From: Flavobacterium orientale
GTDB lineage: Bacteria; Bacteroidota; Bacteroidia; Flavobacteriales; Flavobacteriaceae
DNA length: 64,000 nt
Direction of reading: 5' to 3'
Assembly (NCBI RefSeq): GCF_014638005.1
Contig: NZ_BMFG01000007.1
Location: 110,418 to 174,417, forward strand
This document shows, piece after piece, positions 1 to 6,702 of this stretch. Numbering within the stretch: position 1 is the stretch's first letter; the number at the start of each line of letters is the position of its first letter. The translations under genes were made by a program, and so were the position numbers. Below the pieces are notes generated by a model. That model was not told the origin of the DNA, ran no database searches, and was given only the letters and a program-made list of their open reading frames with translations.

Positions 1-61
1 CCAAAAGATTCGATAAATAATAGAATTCTCTTTATCTTAGATGAAATTTCTAAGGAATAAG

Positions 62-1951
62 ATGTCTGAAAGTCTTGAAGTACTAAAAAAATATTGGGGT
101 TTTGATTCGTTTAGAAAACCGCAAGATGAAATTATCGCCTCTGTTTTAGCGGGACATGACACGTTTGCTTTGTTACCAACAGGAGCAGGCAAATCTATTT
201 GCTTTCAAGTGCCAACCCTTGTAACTGACGGGTTGTGTTTAGTAATCTCACCTCTTATCGCTTTGATGAATGATCAGGTGGAGAATTTAATGAAACGCAA
301 CATCAAAGCAATGGCACTCACAGGTGAACTTTCAACCGATGACATCATAACACTATTGGATAATTGTGTTTATGGCAATTACAAATTTTTATACATGTCG
401 CCCGAACGATTACAACAAGATTGGGTGTTGGAAAAAATAAAAAACTTGCCACTCGCTCTTATTGCTATTGACGAAGCTCACTGTATTTCACAATGGGGAC
501 ATGATTTCAGACCGGCCTATTTAAAATGCAACACACTCAAAGTATTTTTTCCAAAAGTGCCGTTTATTGCTTTAACGGCTACTGCTACGGAACGAGTTAA
601 AAAAGATATTGTTGAAAATTTAGAACTAAACACTCCCAATTTTTTCCAAATATCTTTTGCAAGAGAAAATATCAAATATGCTGTTATTGAAACAGAAGAT
701 AAATTTTTTCAAATCGAACAATTACTGAAAAACAAACTGGAACCTGCAATTGTTTATGTCAGAAACAGAAAAATGTGTCATGAAATATCAGACCAATTAA
801 ATCAGTTGGGTTTCAAGGCTACTTTTTATCACGGTGGTTTACAAAAATCGGTGAAAGAAAAAAACCGTTTGAAATGGATGAAGGAAGAAACGCCCATTAT
901 TGTTGCGACAAATGCTTTTGGAATGGGAATCGACAAACCGAATGTAAAAACAGTCATCCACATTCAAATTCCTGAGAATTTAGAAAACTATTATCAGGAA
1001 GCCGGTCGCGTTGGTCGAGATGGAAACCAATCTGTAGCAGCATTGTTGTATCATCCTTCTGATATTTTGACTGCCAGAAAACAATTTTTGAACAATTTAC
1101 CCGACATCGATTTTGTAAAAAAAGTATATGTCAAATTGTGTACCTATTTTCAAATTGCTTACGGAGAAGGACTTTATGAACAATTTAATTTAAATTTAAA
1201 TCAATTTTGTGTAAAATATGAGTTGCCGGTAAACAAAACTTTCAACAGCATTCAATTTTTAGACAGGCAAAGTATTCTGACTTTCAAACAAGAATATTCA
1301 GAAAAAGTAAGCATTCAATTTTTAATTGAAAGTAAAGAAGTAATTCGATTCATTAGTTTAAATTCGGTTTATGAACCAATAATAATGGCAATTTTAAGGA
1401 CCTATCCCGGTATTTATGATATGCCTACTGCTATAAATCTAGCCTTAGTCGCAAAAAAAGCAGCGTGTGATGAAAGTAAAATTGAAGAAGTTTTGACTGT
1501 TTTAAATGACAAAGAAATTATTTCATACAAAGCCAAATCAAATGATGCTACCATCATTTTTAATGAAGTTAGAGAAGACGACCGAACAATCAATCGTGTT
1601 AGTAAGCATTTGGTGGCTCAAAATAAAGTGAAACAACAACAATTGGAAGCTGTTTTAAATTACATCACTGATACAACTACCTGCAAACAAAAAATTGTAT
1701 TGCATTATTTTGGTGAATCCTATTCAAAAAACTGTGGCAATTGCTCTGTTTGTTTGTCAAAAAAAGCAACTAATAAAATGGTTTCGTCAGCAACACTAAT
1801 TTTAGAAGAACTTAGAATACAACCGCTAACATCGAGAGAACTCCTTTTAAAAACGCATTTGAATGACGAAGAAATTTTAAAAACCCTTCGGGAACTTTTA
1901 GATTCAAATAAAATTAAAATCAGCTCAAATAATAAATTTTCAATACAATAA
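62..1951 (+). CDS. recQ: RecQ-family ATP-dependent DNA helicase
   Basis: A 3'-5' superfamily 2 DNA helicase that unwinds recombination and repair intermediates. Counting from the ATG at 62 (629 aa), Walker A PTGAGKS lies at about residues 39-45. The DEAH box (IDEAHCISQWGHDFRP) and motif VI (QEAGRVGRDG) follow. The RecQ zinc site is complete, with cysteines near 541, 558, 561 and 564. No HRDC domain is visible after the winged-helix region. An in-frame ATG exists at 41, but 62 is preferred because family members begin close to the 'YWGFDSFRKPQ' block and a purine-rich AAGGA lies just upstream. The fmt gene starts 2 nt after the stop, so the two are probably co-transcribed. Confidence 0.95.
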   Translation: MSESLEVLKKYWGFDSFRKPQDEIIASVLAGHDTFALLPTGAGKSICFQVPTLVTDGLCLVISPLIALMNDQVENLMKRNIKAMALTGELSTDDIITLLDNCVYGNYKFLYMSPERLQQDWVLEKIKNLPLALIAIDEAHCISQWGHDFRPAYLKCNTLKVFFPKVPFIALTATATERVKKDIVENLELNTPNFFQISFARENIKYAVIETEDKFFQIEQLLKNKLEPAIVYVRNRKMCHEISDQLNQLGFKATFYHGGLQKSVKEKNRLKWMKEETPIIVATNAFGMGIDKPNVKTVIHIQIPENLENYYQEAGRVGRDGNQSVAALLYHPSDILTARKQFLNNLPDIDFVKKVYVKLCTYFQIAYGEGLYEQFNLNLNQFCVKYELPVNKTFNSIQFLDRQSILTFKQEYSEKVSIQFLIESKEVIRFISLNSVYEPIIMAILRTYPGIYDMPTAINLALVAKKAACDESKIEEVLTVLNDKEIISYKAKSNDATIIFNEVREDDRTINRVSKHLVAQNKVKQQQLEAVLNYITDTTTCKQKIVLHYFGESYSKNCGNCSVCLSKKATNKMVSSATLILEELRIQPLTSRELLLKTHLNDEEILKTLRELLDSNKIKISSNNKFSIQ

Positions 1952-1953
1952 AA

Positions 1954-2901
1954 ATGGAAAAATTAAAAATTGTTTTCATGGGAACTCCTGAGTTTGCAGT
2001 GGGAATTTTAGAAACAATAGTAAAAAATAATTTTGACGTAGTTGGGGTAATCACAGCTCCCGACCGACCTGCCGGAAGAGGTCAAAAAATAAAATACTCT
2101 GCCGTAAAAGAGTTTGCTTTAGAAAAAGGACTGCCTATTTTGCAACCAACAAACCTGAAAGACGAAGATTTTTTAGCGACATTAAAAGCATTAAACGGTA
2201 ATTGTCAAATTGTAGTGGCTTTCAGAATGCTGCCGGAAGTGGTTTGGAAAATACCAAAATATGGTACCATTAATCTTCATGCATCGCTTTTACCTAATTA
2301 CAGAGGTGCAGCTCCAATTAATTGGGCAATTATTAATGGTGAAACTGAAACCGGTGTCACCACATTCTTTATTGATGAAAAAATTGACACAGGTGCAATG
2401 ATTCTTAATGCCAAAACAACAATTAAAAGTAACGAAAATGCAGGACAGCTACACGACCGTTTGATGGAGTTAGGAAGTCAAACAATGATTGATACGTTGC
2501 ATTTAATTGAGAACGGCAATGTGCAAACTACAATTCAAACAGAAAATCCAAATCAAAAAACGGCCTATAAATTGAACCGCGATAATTGTAAAATTGATTG
2601 GAAACAATCAGGAGAGGAAATTGTCAATTTAATTAGAGGTTTGAGCCCCTATCCTACTGCTTGGTGCATTTTTCAAGATAACAATCATGAATGGAACATA
2701 AAAATTAATGAAGCAACTTTTGAAATGGAAGAACATGACTTTAAAACGGGTCAAATTATAACTTCCAAAAAAGAAATAAAAATTGCCGTGAAAAACGGTT
2801 TTATTAAAATTATTCAAATTCAATTCCCCGGAAAGAAAAACATGTCTTCGGCAGAATTGTTAAACGGAATGGTCTTTTCATCAAACGCAATTGCCTTGTG
2901 A
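1954..2901 (+). CDS. fmt: Methionyl-tRNA formyltransferase
   Basis: Transfers a formyl group from 10-formyltetrahydrofolate to initiator Met-tRNA. The 315 aa match the family length. The N-terminal Rossmann part starts with VFMGTPEFA. The catalytic trio is visible as N107, H109 (INLHASLLPNYRG) and D145 (DEKIDTGAM). The C-terminal OB-fold half carries 'DWKQSGEEIVNLIRGLSPYP'. It follows recQ by 2 nt, which suggests an operon. An untranslated gap with two DnaA-box-like words and the HU promoter follows. Confidence 0.97.
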   Translation: MEKLKIVFMGTPEFAVGILETIVKNNFDVVGVITAPDRPAGRGQKIKYSAVKEFALEKGLPILQPTNLKDEDFLATLKALNGNCQIVVAFRMLPEVVWKIPKYGTINLHASLLPNYRGAAPINWAIINGETETGVTTFFIDEKIDTGAMILNAKTTIKSNENAGQLHDRLMELGSQTMIDTLHLIENGNVQTTIQTENPNQKTAYKLNRDNCKIDWKQSGEEIVNLIRGLSPYPTAWCIFQDNNHEWNIKINEATFEMEEHDFKTGQIITSKKEIKIAVKNGFIKIIQIQFPGKKNMSSAELLNGMVFSSNAIAL

Positions 2902-2952
2902 GAGGCTAGAAACATTGATTTTTTAAAGCAAATACCGATGAATAGCATCCCT

Positions 2953-2981
2953 TTATCAACAAAAAAACAAAGTTATCAACA
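2953..2981 (+). promoter_or_regulatory. Pair of DnaA-box-like nonamers
   Basis: TTATCAACA occurs at 2953-2961 and again at 2973-2981, in the same orientation and 20 bp apart. Each differs by one base from the classical DnaA box TTATCCACA. They lie between fmt and the HU promoter. They could bind DnaA or be chance in AT-rich DNA. No AT-rich unwinding element or further boxes were recognised. Confidence 0.3.
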
Positions 2982-3007
2982 TTACAAGCGAAAAATCATG
3001 AAAATCC

Positions 3008-3037
3008 TTGTGCGGTAAGGAATTCCTATTAAATTTG
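3008..3037 (+). promoter_or_regulatory. Promoter of the HU gene
   Basis: TTG at 3008-3010, a 19-bp spacer, then TAAATTTG at 3030-3037. This matches the Bacteroidota sigma-A consensus (TTG, N19-20, TAnnTTTG). Transcription would start near 3044, leaving a leader of about 37 nt before the HU start at 3081. Confidence 0.75.
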
Positions 3038-3080
3038 TTACTATTAACATAATGTTTAACCAAATTAAATAACTATTATT

Positions 3081-3353
3081 ATGAACAAATCAGAATTAAT
3101 TGATGCTATTGCTGCAGATGCAGGAATTACAAAAGCAGCTGCTAAATTAGCTTTAGAATCTTTTTTAGGTAACGTTGGAAAAACTTTGAAAAAAGGTGGT
3201 AGAGTATCATTAGTAGGTTTTGGATCTTGGTCAGTTTCTAAAAGAGCTGCTAGAGATGGAAGAAACCCACAAACTGGTAAGACAATCAAAATCGCTGCTA
3301 AAAACGTAGTTAAATTTAAAGCAGGTGCAGAATTAGAAGGATCTGTAAACTAG
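3081..3353 (+). CDS. HU-family nucleoid DNA-binding protein
   Basis: A small basic histone-like protein (90 aa, the standard HU length) that bends and compacts DNA as a dimer. The sequence shows the N-terminal helices (MNKSELIDAIAADAG), the glycine-rich turn and the arm signature GFGSWSVSKRAARDGRNPQT. It is monocistronic: a strong consensus promoter lies 44 nt upstream and a perfect stem-loop terminator directly follows. Confidence 0.96.
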   Translation: MNKSELIDAIAADAGITKAAAKLALESFLGNVGKTLKKGGRVSLVGFGSWSVSKRAARDGRNPQTGKTIKIAAKNVVKFKAGAELEGSVN

Positions 3354-3373
3354 TATTTATAGTTCATATACAG

Positions 3374-3404
3374 AAAAAGCCGCGTTTAAAACGTGGCTTT
3401 TTTT
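3374..3404 (+). terminator. Terminator of the HU gene
   Basis: AAAAAGCCGCGTTT pairs with the following arm ending GTGGCTTTTT (one G-U pair), with a T-run at the end. It lies 20 nt after the HU stop. Confidence 0.85.
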
Positions 3405-3462
3405 GTTATAAATTTGGATTTCCAGATTTTTTTTCGTTAAATTTACTTTTAATTACAACGCA

Positions 3463-4023
3463 ATGATTTCAGAAAAACTAAAAAAAGGACAACTGCTCAT
3501 TGCAGAACCTTCCATATTTGGTGATGTCTCTTTCAATCGCTCCGTAATTTTATTGGCTGATCACAATAGCGAAGGCTCTGTGGGTTTTATCCTCAACAAA
3601 CCTCTAGAATATACCATTAACGATTTGGTTCCTGATATTGAAGTGGAATTCAGCGTATTTAATGGCGGACCTGTTGAACAGGACAATTTATACTTCATCC
3701 ACAATGTTCCTGATTTGATTTCTGATAGTATCGAAATTTCAAATGGCATCTTTTGGGGTGGTAATTTTGAAACCACTAGAGAGTTATTAAACAAAGGAGT
3801 TATCAAAAAAGACAACATTCGTTTTTTTCTGGGCTATTCCGGTTGGGATGCTTTACAACTTGAAACAGAAATGCAAGCCAATTCCTGGATTGTTAGAGAT
3901 AACAATTATAAAAACGGCATTTTCAGAAAACCAACCATTGATTTTTGGAAAGACCAAATTGTTGAATTAGGCGGAGAATATGTAATCTGGTCAAACGCTC
4001 CGGAAAATCCGATGCTTAACTAA
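3463..4023 (+). CDS. YqgE/AlgH family protein
   Basis: A 186-aa member of the YqgE/AlgH (UPF0301) family, whose biochemical role is not established. Family features seen are the N-terminal KGQLLIAEPS, 'GFILNKPL', 'VFNGGPVEQDNLYFIH' and 'FFLGYSGWDALQLETEM'. It lacks a signal peptide and is probably cytoplasmic. It converges with the aminotransferase gene on the other strand and their 3' ends overlap by 8 bp. Confidence 0.92.
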   Translation: MISEKLKKGQLLIAEPSIFGDVSFNRSVILLADHNSEGSVGFILNKPLEYTINDLVPDIEVEFSVFNGGPVEQDNLYFIHNVPDLISDSIEISNGIFWGGNFETTRELLNKGVIKKDNIRFFLGYSGWDALQLETEMQANSWIVRDNNYKNGIFRKPTIDFWKDQIVELGGEYVIWSNAPENPMLN

Positions 4024-4849
4024 CGGGAATCGACGCATTCAATTGTTCTATCAAAAGTGACCCAACTGTAGTTTCATACGTCTTCTTTCTGTATTTTGTG
4101 ATGGATTGGATGCCTTGTATCACATTTGTTAAAAACAGTTCATCTGCCTTCTGCAAATCAAAAGGTGAAATAGGAGCTTCAACCAGCTCAAGTTCGTCAT
4201 TCTTCTCAATAAGTTGCATAACTTGTTTTCGCATTACTCCGTTTAAACATCCTTCACTCAATGGAGGAGTTGTAATGGTTGTCCCAAATCGAATAAACAA
4301 ATTGCCACTCACACCTTCAGTTACATTTTTGGATTCATTAATCATCAAGCAAGAATGATAACCATTTTCTTGAGCAAAAATCGCCGCTAAAACATGAATG
4401 GTTTTGGATGTTGTTTTTAAAGTAGATAACAAATGGTTTGAAACATGAAAATCCTTAAAAAGTTCTACTTCAAAAGAGGTGTTTGTTGATTGGTATAATT
4501 TCTCTGCAATAGGACTTGCCTGAATAACATAGGATATTGTGGAGTCTTTAGGGGTATAATAGCCACCATCATTTCGGTATACCGTAAAACGAATTCTACA
4601 ACTTGTCAATCCGCTTTCTTTAGCTAAATTTAAAACTTCTTGTTCCAAAAATTCCATAGTGAATTGCATAGGAATCTTCATTCGTAGTATTCGCATAGAA
4701 GACATCAACCTGAAATAATGCGATTCAAAGAAAAGAATTTTCGAATCAACAATTTTTAATGTCTCAAAAACACCATCACCATATAAGAAGGACCGGTTGT
4801 TTGCTAAAATAAAATCAGATGTAACTAAAACGCCATTGTGGTTGATCAT
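4016..4849 (-). CDS. Class IV aminotransferase (branched-chain / aminodeoxychorismate lyase type)
   Basis: A PLP-dependent fold-type IV enzyme of 277 aa, related to IlvE and PabC. The sequence shows the N-terminal FLYGDGVFETLKI, a likely PLP lysine in 'LKTTSKTIHVLAA', the cofactor-binding 'EGVSGNLFI' and the C-terminal 'ELFLTNVIQGIQSI'. The substrate cannot be told from sequence. PabC (4-amino-4-deoxychorismate lyase) is plausible because of the size. The start at 4849 (MINHNGVL) is chosen because a longer reading frame would run back through the upstream gene's terminator hairpin at 4851-4875. Confidence 0.88.
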   Translation of the reverse strand: MINHNGVLVTSDFILANNRSFLYGDGVFETLKIVDSKILFFESHYFRLMSSMRILRMKIPMQFTMEFLEQEVLNLAKESGLTSCRIRFTVYRNDGGYYTPKDSTISYVIQASPIAEKLYQSTNTSFEVELFKDFHVSNHLLSTLKTTSKTIHVLAAIFAQENGYHSCLMINESKNVTEGVSGNLFIRFGTTITTPPLSEGCLNGVMRKQVMQLIEKNDELELVEAPISPFDLQKADELFLTNVIQGIQSITKYRKKTYETTVGSLLIEQLNASIPVS

Positions 4850-4850
4850 A

Positions 4851-4875
4851 AAAAAAGCCCTGAAAAATTCAGGGC
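4851..4875 (-). terminator. Terminator of the START-like gene
   Basis: On the minus strand GCCCTGAA pairs with TTCAGGGC around a 3-nt loop, followed by a T-run. It ends the upstream START-like gene (stop at 4901). It sits immediately before the aminotransferase start, which argues against a start codon upstream of 4849. Confidence 0.8.
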
Positions 4876-4900
4876 AAATATAAGGCATTCTATAGTTTTT

Positions 4901-5293
4901 TTAAACAGAACCTATAACATGTTTTAGATCTGATATTTGATTTTCCCACAAAAGTTTGGATTCATCTAATTCTTCTTCTTCAGAAAAATCAGTAACAACT
5001 AAAGATACATCCTTAGTGATTTCATCTTCCATGATGCGGAGCTCGAAATAATAATCTGTGTCTTTATCATTGTCATCTAACCATTTAAACTTAATTCGCT
5101 CTCCTGTTTTTTTGGAAGCTAATCGAGCTTTCTCCTTGGAATCATTCCATATAAATGTAAAAAACTCACCCCTTGAATTCACATTGTCCGCAAACCATTC
5201 TGATAACCCTGATGGTGTAGAAATATATTGATATAATAATTGTGGCGATGAATTAATAGGGAATTCTATCTCGTAACGTACTTTTGAACTCAT
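4901..5293 (-). CDS. START-like (SRPBCC fold) domain protein
   Basis: A 130-aa single-domain protein resembling the AHSA1/START-like superfamily. The N-terminal 'LLYQYISTPSGLSEWFADNV' and the following 'FTFIWNDSKEKARL' match this small Bacteroidota family. The fold usually forms a hydrophobic ligand pocket, but no ligand is known here. There is no signal peptide. It is transcribed divergently from the tRNA region and ends in its own hairpin. Confidence 0.8.
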   Translation of the reverse strand: MSSKVRYEIEFPINSSPQLLYQYISTPSGLSEWFADNVNSRGEFFTFIWNDSKEKARLASKKTGERIKFKWLDDNDKDTDYYFELRIMEDEITKDVSLVVTDFSEEEELDESKLLWENQISDLKHVIGSV

Positions 5294-5376
5294 GTATTAA
5301 ATTTTTTGGAAATATATTGAATATTGTGTCAAAAAACAAAAGGTTTTTGCAAATAAAATTTTTTATAAAATTATGT

Positions 5377-5406
5377 TTGCAGCCTTTAATATTAATTATA
5401 TATTTG
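5377..5406 (+). promoter_or_regulatory. Promoter of the tRNA / GIY-YIG array
   Basis: TTG at 5377-5379, a 19-bp spacer, then TATATTTG at 5399-5406: a full Bacteroidota consensus. Transcription would begin near 5413, so the first transcribed block is the broken tRNA copy at 5442 and then the intact tRNA at 5533. Confidence 0.75.
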
Positions 5407-5441
5407 CACCCGCATTAAAGGGCTATCAGAAATGATAATTT

Positions 5442-5520
5442 GGTGAAGTAGCTCTCCTAACATTTTCGGTAGGTTAGAGCGTTGGATTCATATCCGCCTA
5501 GGCGGACCAGAGTTCAAATA
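5442..5520 (+). pseudogene. Degenerate tRNA(CAU)-like copy A with palindrome
   Basis: It aligns with the intact tRNA downstream: GGTGAAGTAGCTC at the 5' end, then GGTTAGAGCGTTGGATTCAT through the anticodon. The D-loop carries about 19 extra bases. After the anticodon, TCCGCCTAGGCGGA (5493-5506) replaces the 3' half of the anticodon stem and the variable loop. Only a fragment of the T arm follows (AGAGTTCAAAT). It cannot fold as a tRNA. Confidence 0.75.
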
Positions 5521-5532
5521 AAAATAAAATAT

Positions 5533-5606
5533 GGCGAGGTAGCTCAGTTGGTTAGAGCGTTGGATTCATAACCCAAAGGTCCCGAGTTCAAATCTCGGTC
5601 TCGCTA
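5533..5606 (+). tRNA. tRNA-Met (CAU anticodon)
   Basis: A complete 74-nt cloverleaf. The acceptor GGCGAGG pairs with TCTCGCT (two G-U pairs), the D arm is GCTC/GAGC, the anticodon loop TTCATAA contains CAT, and the T arm is CCGAG/CTCGG. The discriminator is A and CCA is not encoded (CTA follows). The acceptor starts with a G pair, so it is not initiator tRNA. Elongator Met is the simplest reading. A lysidine-modified Ile tRNA with the same anticodon cannot be excluded. The last anticodon-stem pair is an A-C mismatch. Confidence 0.9.
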
Positions 5607-5608
5607 CT

Positions 5609-5634
5609 AAAGTCCCCACAAGGGGACTTTTTTG
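5609..5634 (+). terminator. Terminator after the intact tRNA
   Basis: AAAGTCCCC pairs with GGGGACTTT around ACAA, then a T-run. The start codon of the GIY-YIG gene lies only 5 nt beyond the T-run, so expression of that gene needs read-through or another promoter. Confidence 0.85.
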
Positions 5635-5638
5635 TTAT

Positions 5639-5899
5639 ATGGAATTTGTTGTTTATATACTTTACTCTGAGAAGTTTGATAAAACCTACGTCGGATTCAC
5701 CTCGTCATTAATCGATAGATTTAAAAGTCATAATGAACTTGCAACAAAAGGATATACAATTAAATTTCGTCCTTGGAAAGTAGTCTATTTAGAAGTTTAT
5801 AACTCAAAAACCGAGGCAATAAAACGTGAAAAGTGGCTCAAAACTGGAAATGGAAGAATTTTTATTTCAAATATTACCAAAGAACTTGAAGACAAGTAA
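5639..5899 (+). CDS. GIY-YIG nuclease-domain protein, copy 1
   Basis: An 86-aa single-domain GIY-YIG protein of the small UvrC-N-like (YhbQ-type) group. The first motif reads VYILYS...TYVGFT. The conserved Arg follows in 'LIDRFKSH', a candidate catalytic Glu lies in 'SKTEAIKREKWLK', and the conserved Asn/Gly in 'TGNGR'. The domain cuts DNA in homing and repair enzymes, but these stand-alone small proteins have no established role. The ATG is 5 nt after the tRNA terminator T-run and no ribosome binding site is evident. It is almost identical to the copy at 6013. Confidence 0.88.
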   Translation: MEFVVYILYSEKFDKTYVGFTSSLIDRFKSHNELATKGYTIKFRPWKVVYLEVYNSKTEAIKREKWLKTGNGRIFISNITKELEDK

Positions 5900-5902
5900 T
5901 TC

Positions 5903-5980
5903 TGGAGAAACAGTACTGTTGTCAGAGCGTTAGATTCATATCCGCCTAGGCGGACCCGAGTTCAAATCTCGGTCTCGCTA
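5903..5980 (+). pseudogene. Degenerate tRNA(CAU)-like copy B with palindrome
   Basis: The 5' half (GGAGAAACAGTACTGTTG then GAGCGTTAGATTCAT) is a diverged tRNA 5' half ending at the anticodon. TCCGCCTAGGCGGA (5941-5954) follows. The T arm and acceptor 3' strand are then identical to the intact tRNA. The acceptor and anticodon stems cannot pair properly. The terminator hairpin follows at once. Confidence 0.78.
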
Positions 5981-5982
5981 CT

Positions 5983-6008
5983 AAAGTCCCCACAAGGGGA
6001 CTTTTTTG
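5983..6008 (+). terminator. Terminator after tRNA-like copy B
   Basis: An exact repeat of the hairpin at 5609-5634 (AAAGTCCCC/GGGGACTTT with T-run), carried along in the tandem duplication. Confidence 0.8.
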
Positions 6009-6012
6009 TTAT

Positions 6013-6273
6013 ATGGAATTTGTTGTTTATATACTTTACTCTGAGAAGTTTGATAAAACCTACGTCGGATTCACCTCGTCATTAATCGATAGATTTAAAA
6101 GTCATAATGAACTTGCAACAAAAGGATATACAATTAAATTTCGTCCTTGGAAAGTAGTCTATTTAGAAGTTTATAACTCAAAAACCGAGGCAATGAAACG
6201 TGAAAAGTGGCTCAAAACCGGAAATGGAAGAATTTTTATTTCAAATATTACCAAAGAACTTGAAGACAAGTAA
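6013..6273 (+). CDS. GIY-YIG nuclease-domain protein, copy 2
   Basis: An 86-aa near-identical twin of the gene at 5639, with a single Ile-to-Met change in the 'TEAMKREKW' segment. All motif residues are retained (VYILYS, TYVGFT, the 'DRF' Arg, the 'TEA' Glu, 'TGNGR'). It again starts right after a tRNA terminator and is followed by a third broken tRNA copy. Retention of an intact frame with one silent and one conservative change is compatible with function, but the duplication may simply be too young to have decayed. Confidence 0.85.
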   Translation: MEFVVYILYSEKFDKTYVGFTSSLIDRFKSHNELATKGYTIKFRPWKVVYLEVYNSKTEAMKREKWLKTGNGRIFISNITKELEDK

Positions 6274-6277
6274 TTCT

Positions 6278-6354
6278 GGAGATACAGCTCTTTTGTTAGA
6301 GCGTTAGATTCATATCCGCCTAGGCGGACCCGAGTTCAAATCTCGGTCTCGCTA
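6278..6354 (+). pseudogene. Degenerate tRNA(CAU)-like copy C with palindrome
   Basis: A diverged 5' half (GGAGATACAGCTC then GTTAGAGCGTTAGATTCAT) is followed by TCCGCCTAGGCGGA at 6315-6328. The T arm and acceptor 3' strand after it are identical to the intact tRNA. It is the last unit of the array. Its terminator differs from the other two. Confidence 0.78.
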
Positions 6355-6356
6355 CT

Positions 6357-6386
6357 AAAGTCTCTGAATTTTCAGAGACTTTTTTT
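6357..6386 (+). terminator. Terminator closing the tRNA array
   Basis: AAAGTCTCTGAA pairs with TTCAGAGACTTT, followed by further T. Its stem sequence is unlike the two earlier hairpins, so this is probably the original terminator at the 3' edge of the array. Confidence 0.85.
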
Positions 6387-6702
6387 ATTTTCAATATTCT
6401 TACCAATTAATACTGATTACATTTCTAAATCAATATAATAATCTTTTTCTTATATATACTACAAATAACACGCATTTCATCGATATATTTGTTAATTTTG
6501 ACGTGCTACTGAAAAATAAAAGTAGTTTTGTAACCATAATTAAATCGTTGAAATCTTCCTTTTAATTATTTGAAAAGCAAAGTAAGTTACAACAATATAT
6601 AAAGTAAAAGTCATTTGTATATAGGGTTTAGATAATTGATTTTTAACAACGAAAAGTCCCGCAATAGCGGGACTTTTCTATTGTAATAAAAGCAACTAAT
6701 GC
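6387..6702. other. Intergenic stretch with a possible small-RNA unit
   Basis: A gene-free stretch between the tRNA array and hisS. It contains TATATTTG (6484-6491) and TAGTTTTG (6523-6530) promoter-like words on the plus strand; TTG at 6498-6500 lies 22 bp before the second. Between there and the strong hairpin at 6651 there is no reading frame. TTGTAAC (6528-6534) can pair with GTTACAA (6586-6592). A short untranslated RNA of about 145 nt is conceivable but unproven. Confidence 0.3.
6651..6678. terminator. Bidirectional terminator downstream of hisS
   Basis: A perfect 12-bp stem (GAAAAGTCCCGC / GCGGGACTTTTC) with an AATA loop. It is 25 nt past the hisS stop on the minus strand and has T-rich ends on both strands. 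Confidence 0.88.

Larger units (their letters stand above)
5581..6280 (+). repeat. Tandem duplication, 374-bp period (tRNA 3' half + terminator + GIY-YIG gene)
   Basis: The block beginning at the tRNA T arm (5581) recurs at 5955. It covers T arm, acceptor 3' strand, terminator hairpin and the whole GIY-YIG reading frame. The two reading frames differ at only two bases (A/G giving Ile/Met, and a silent T/C). The parts between the copies are the diverged tRNA 5' halves with the palindrome. This indicates a recent duplication or ongoing homogenisation. Confidence 0.9.

Noticed and set aside
5533..5606. Initiator tRNA-fMet next to the array
   Set aside because: The first acceptor position is paired and the anticodon stem lacks the three G-C pairs typical of initiator tRNA.
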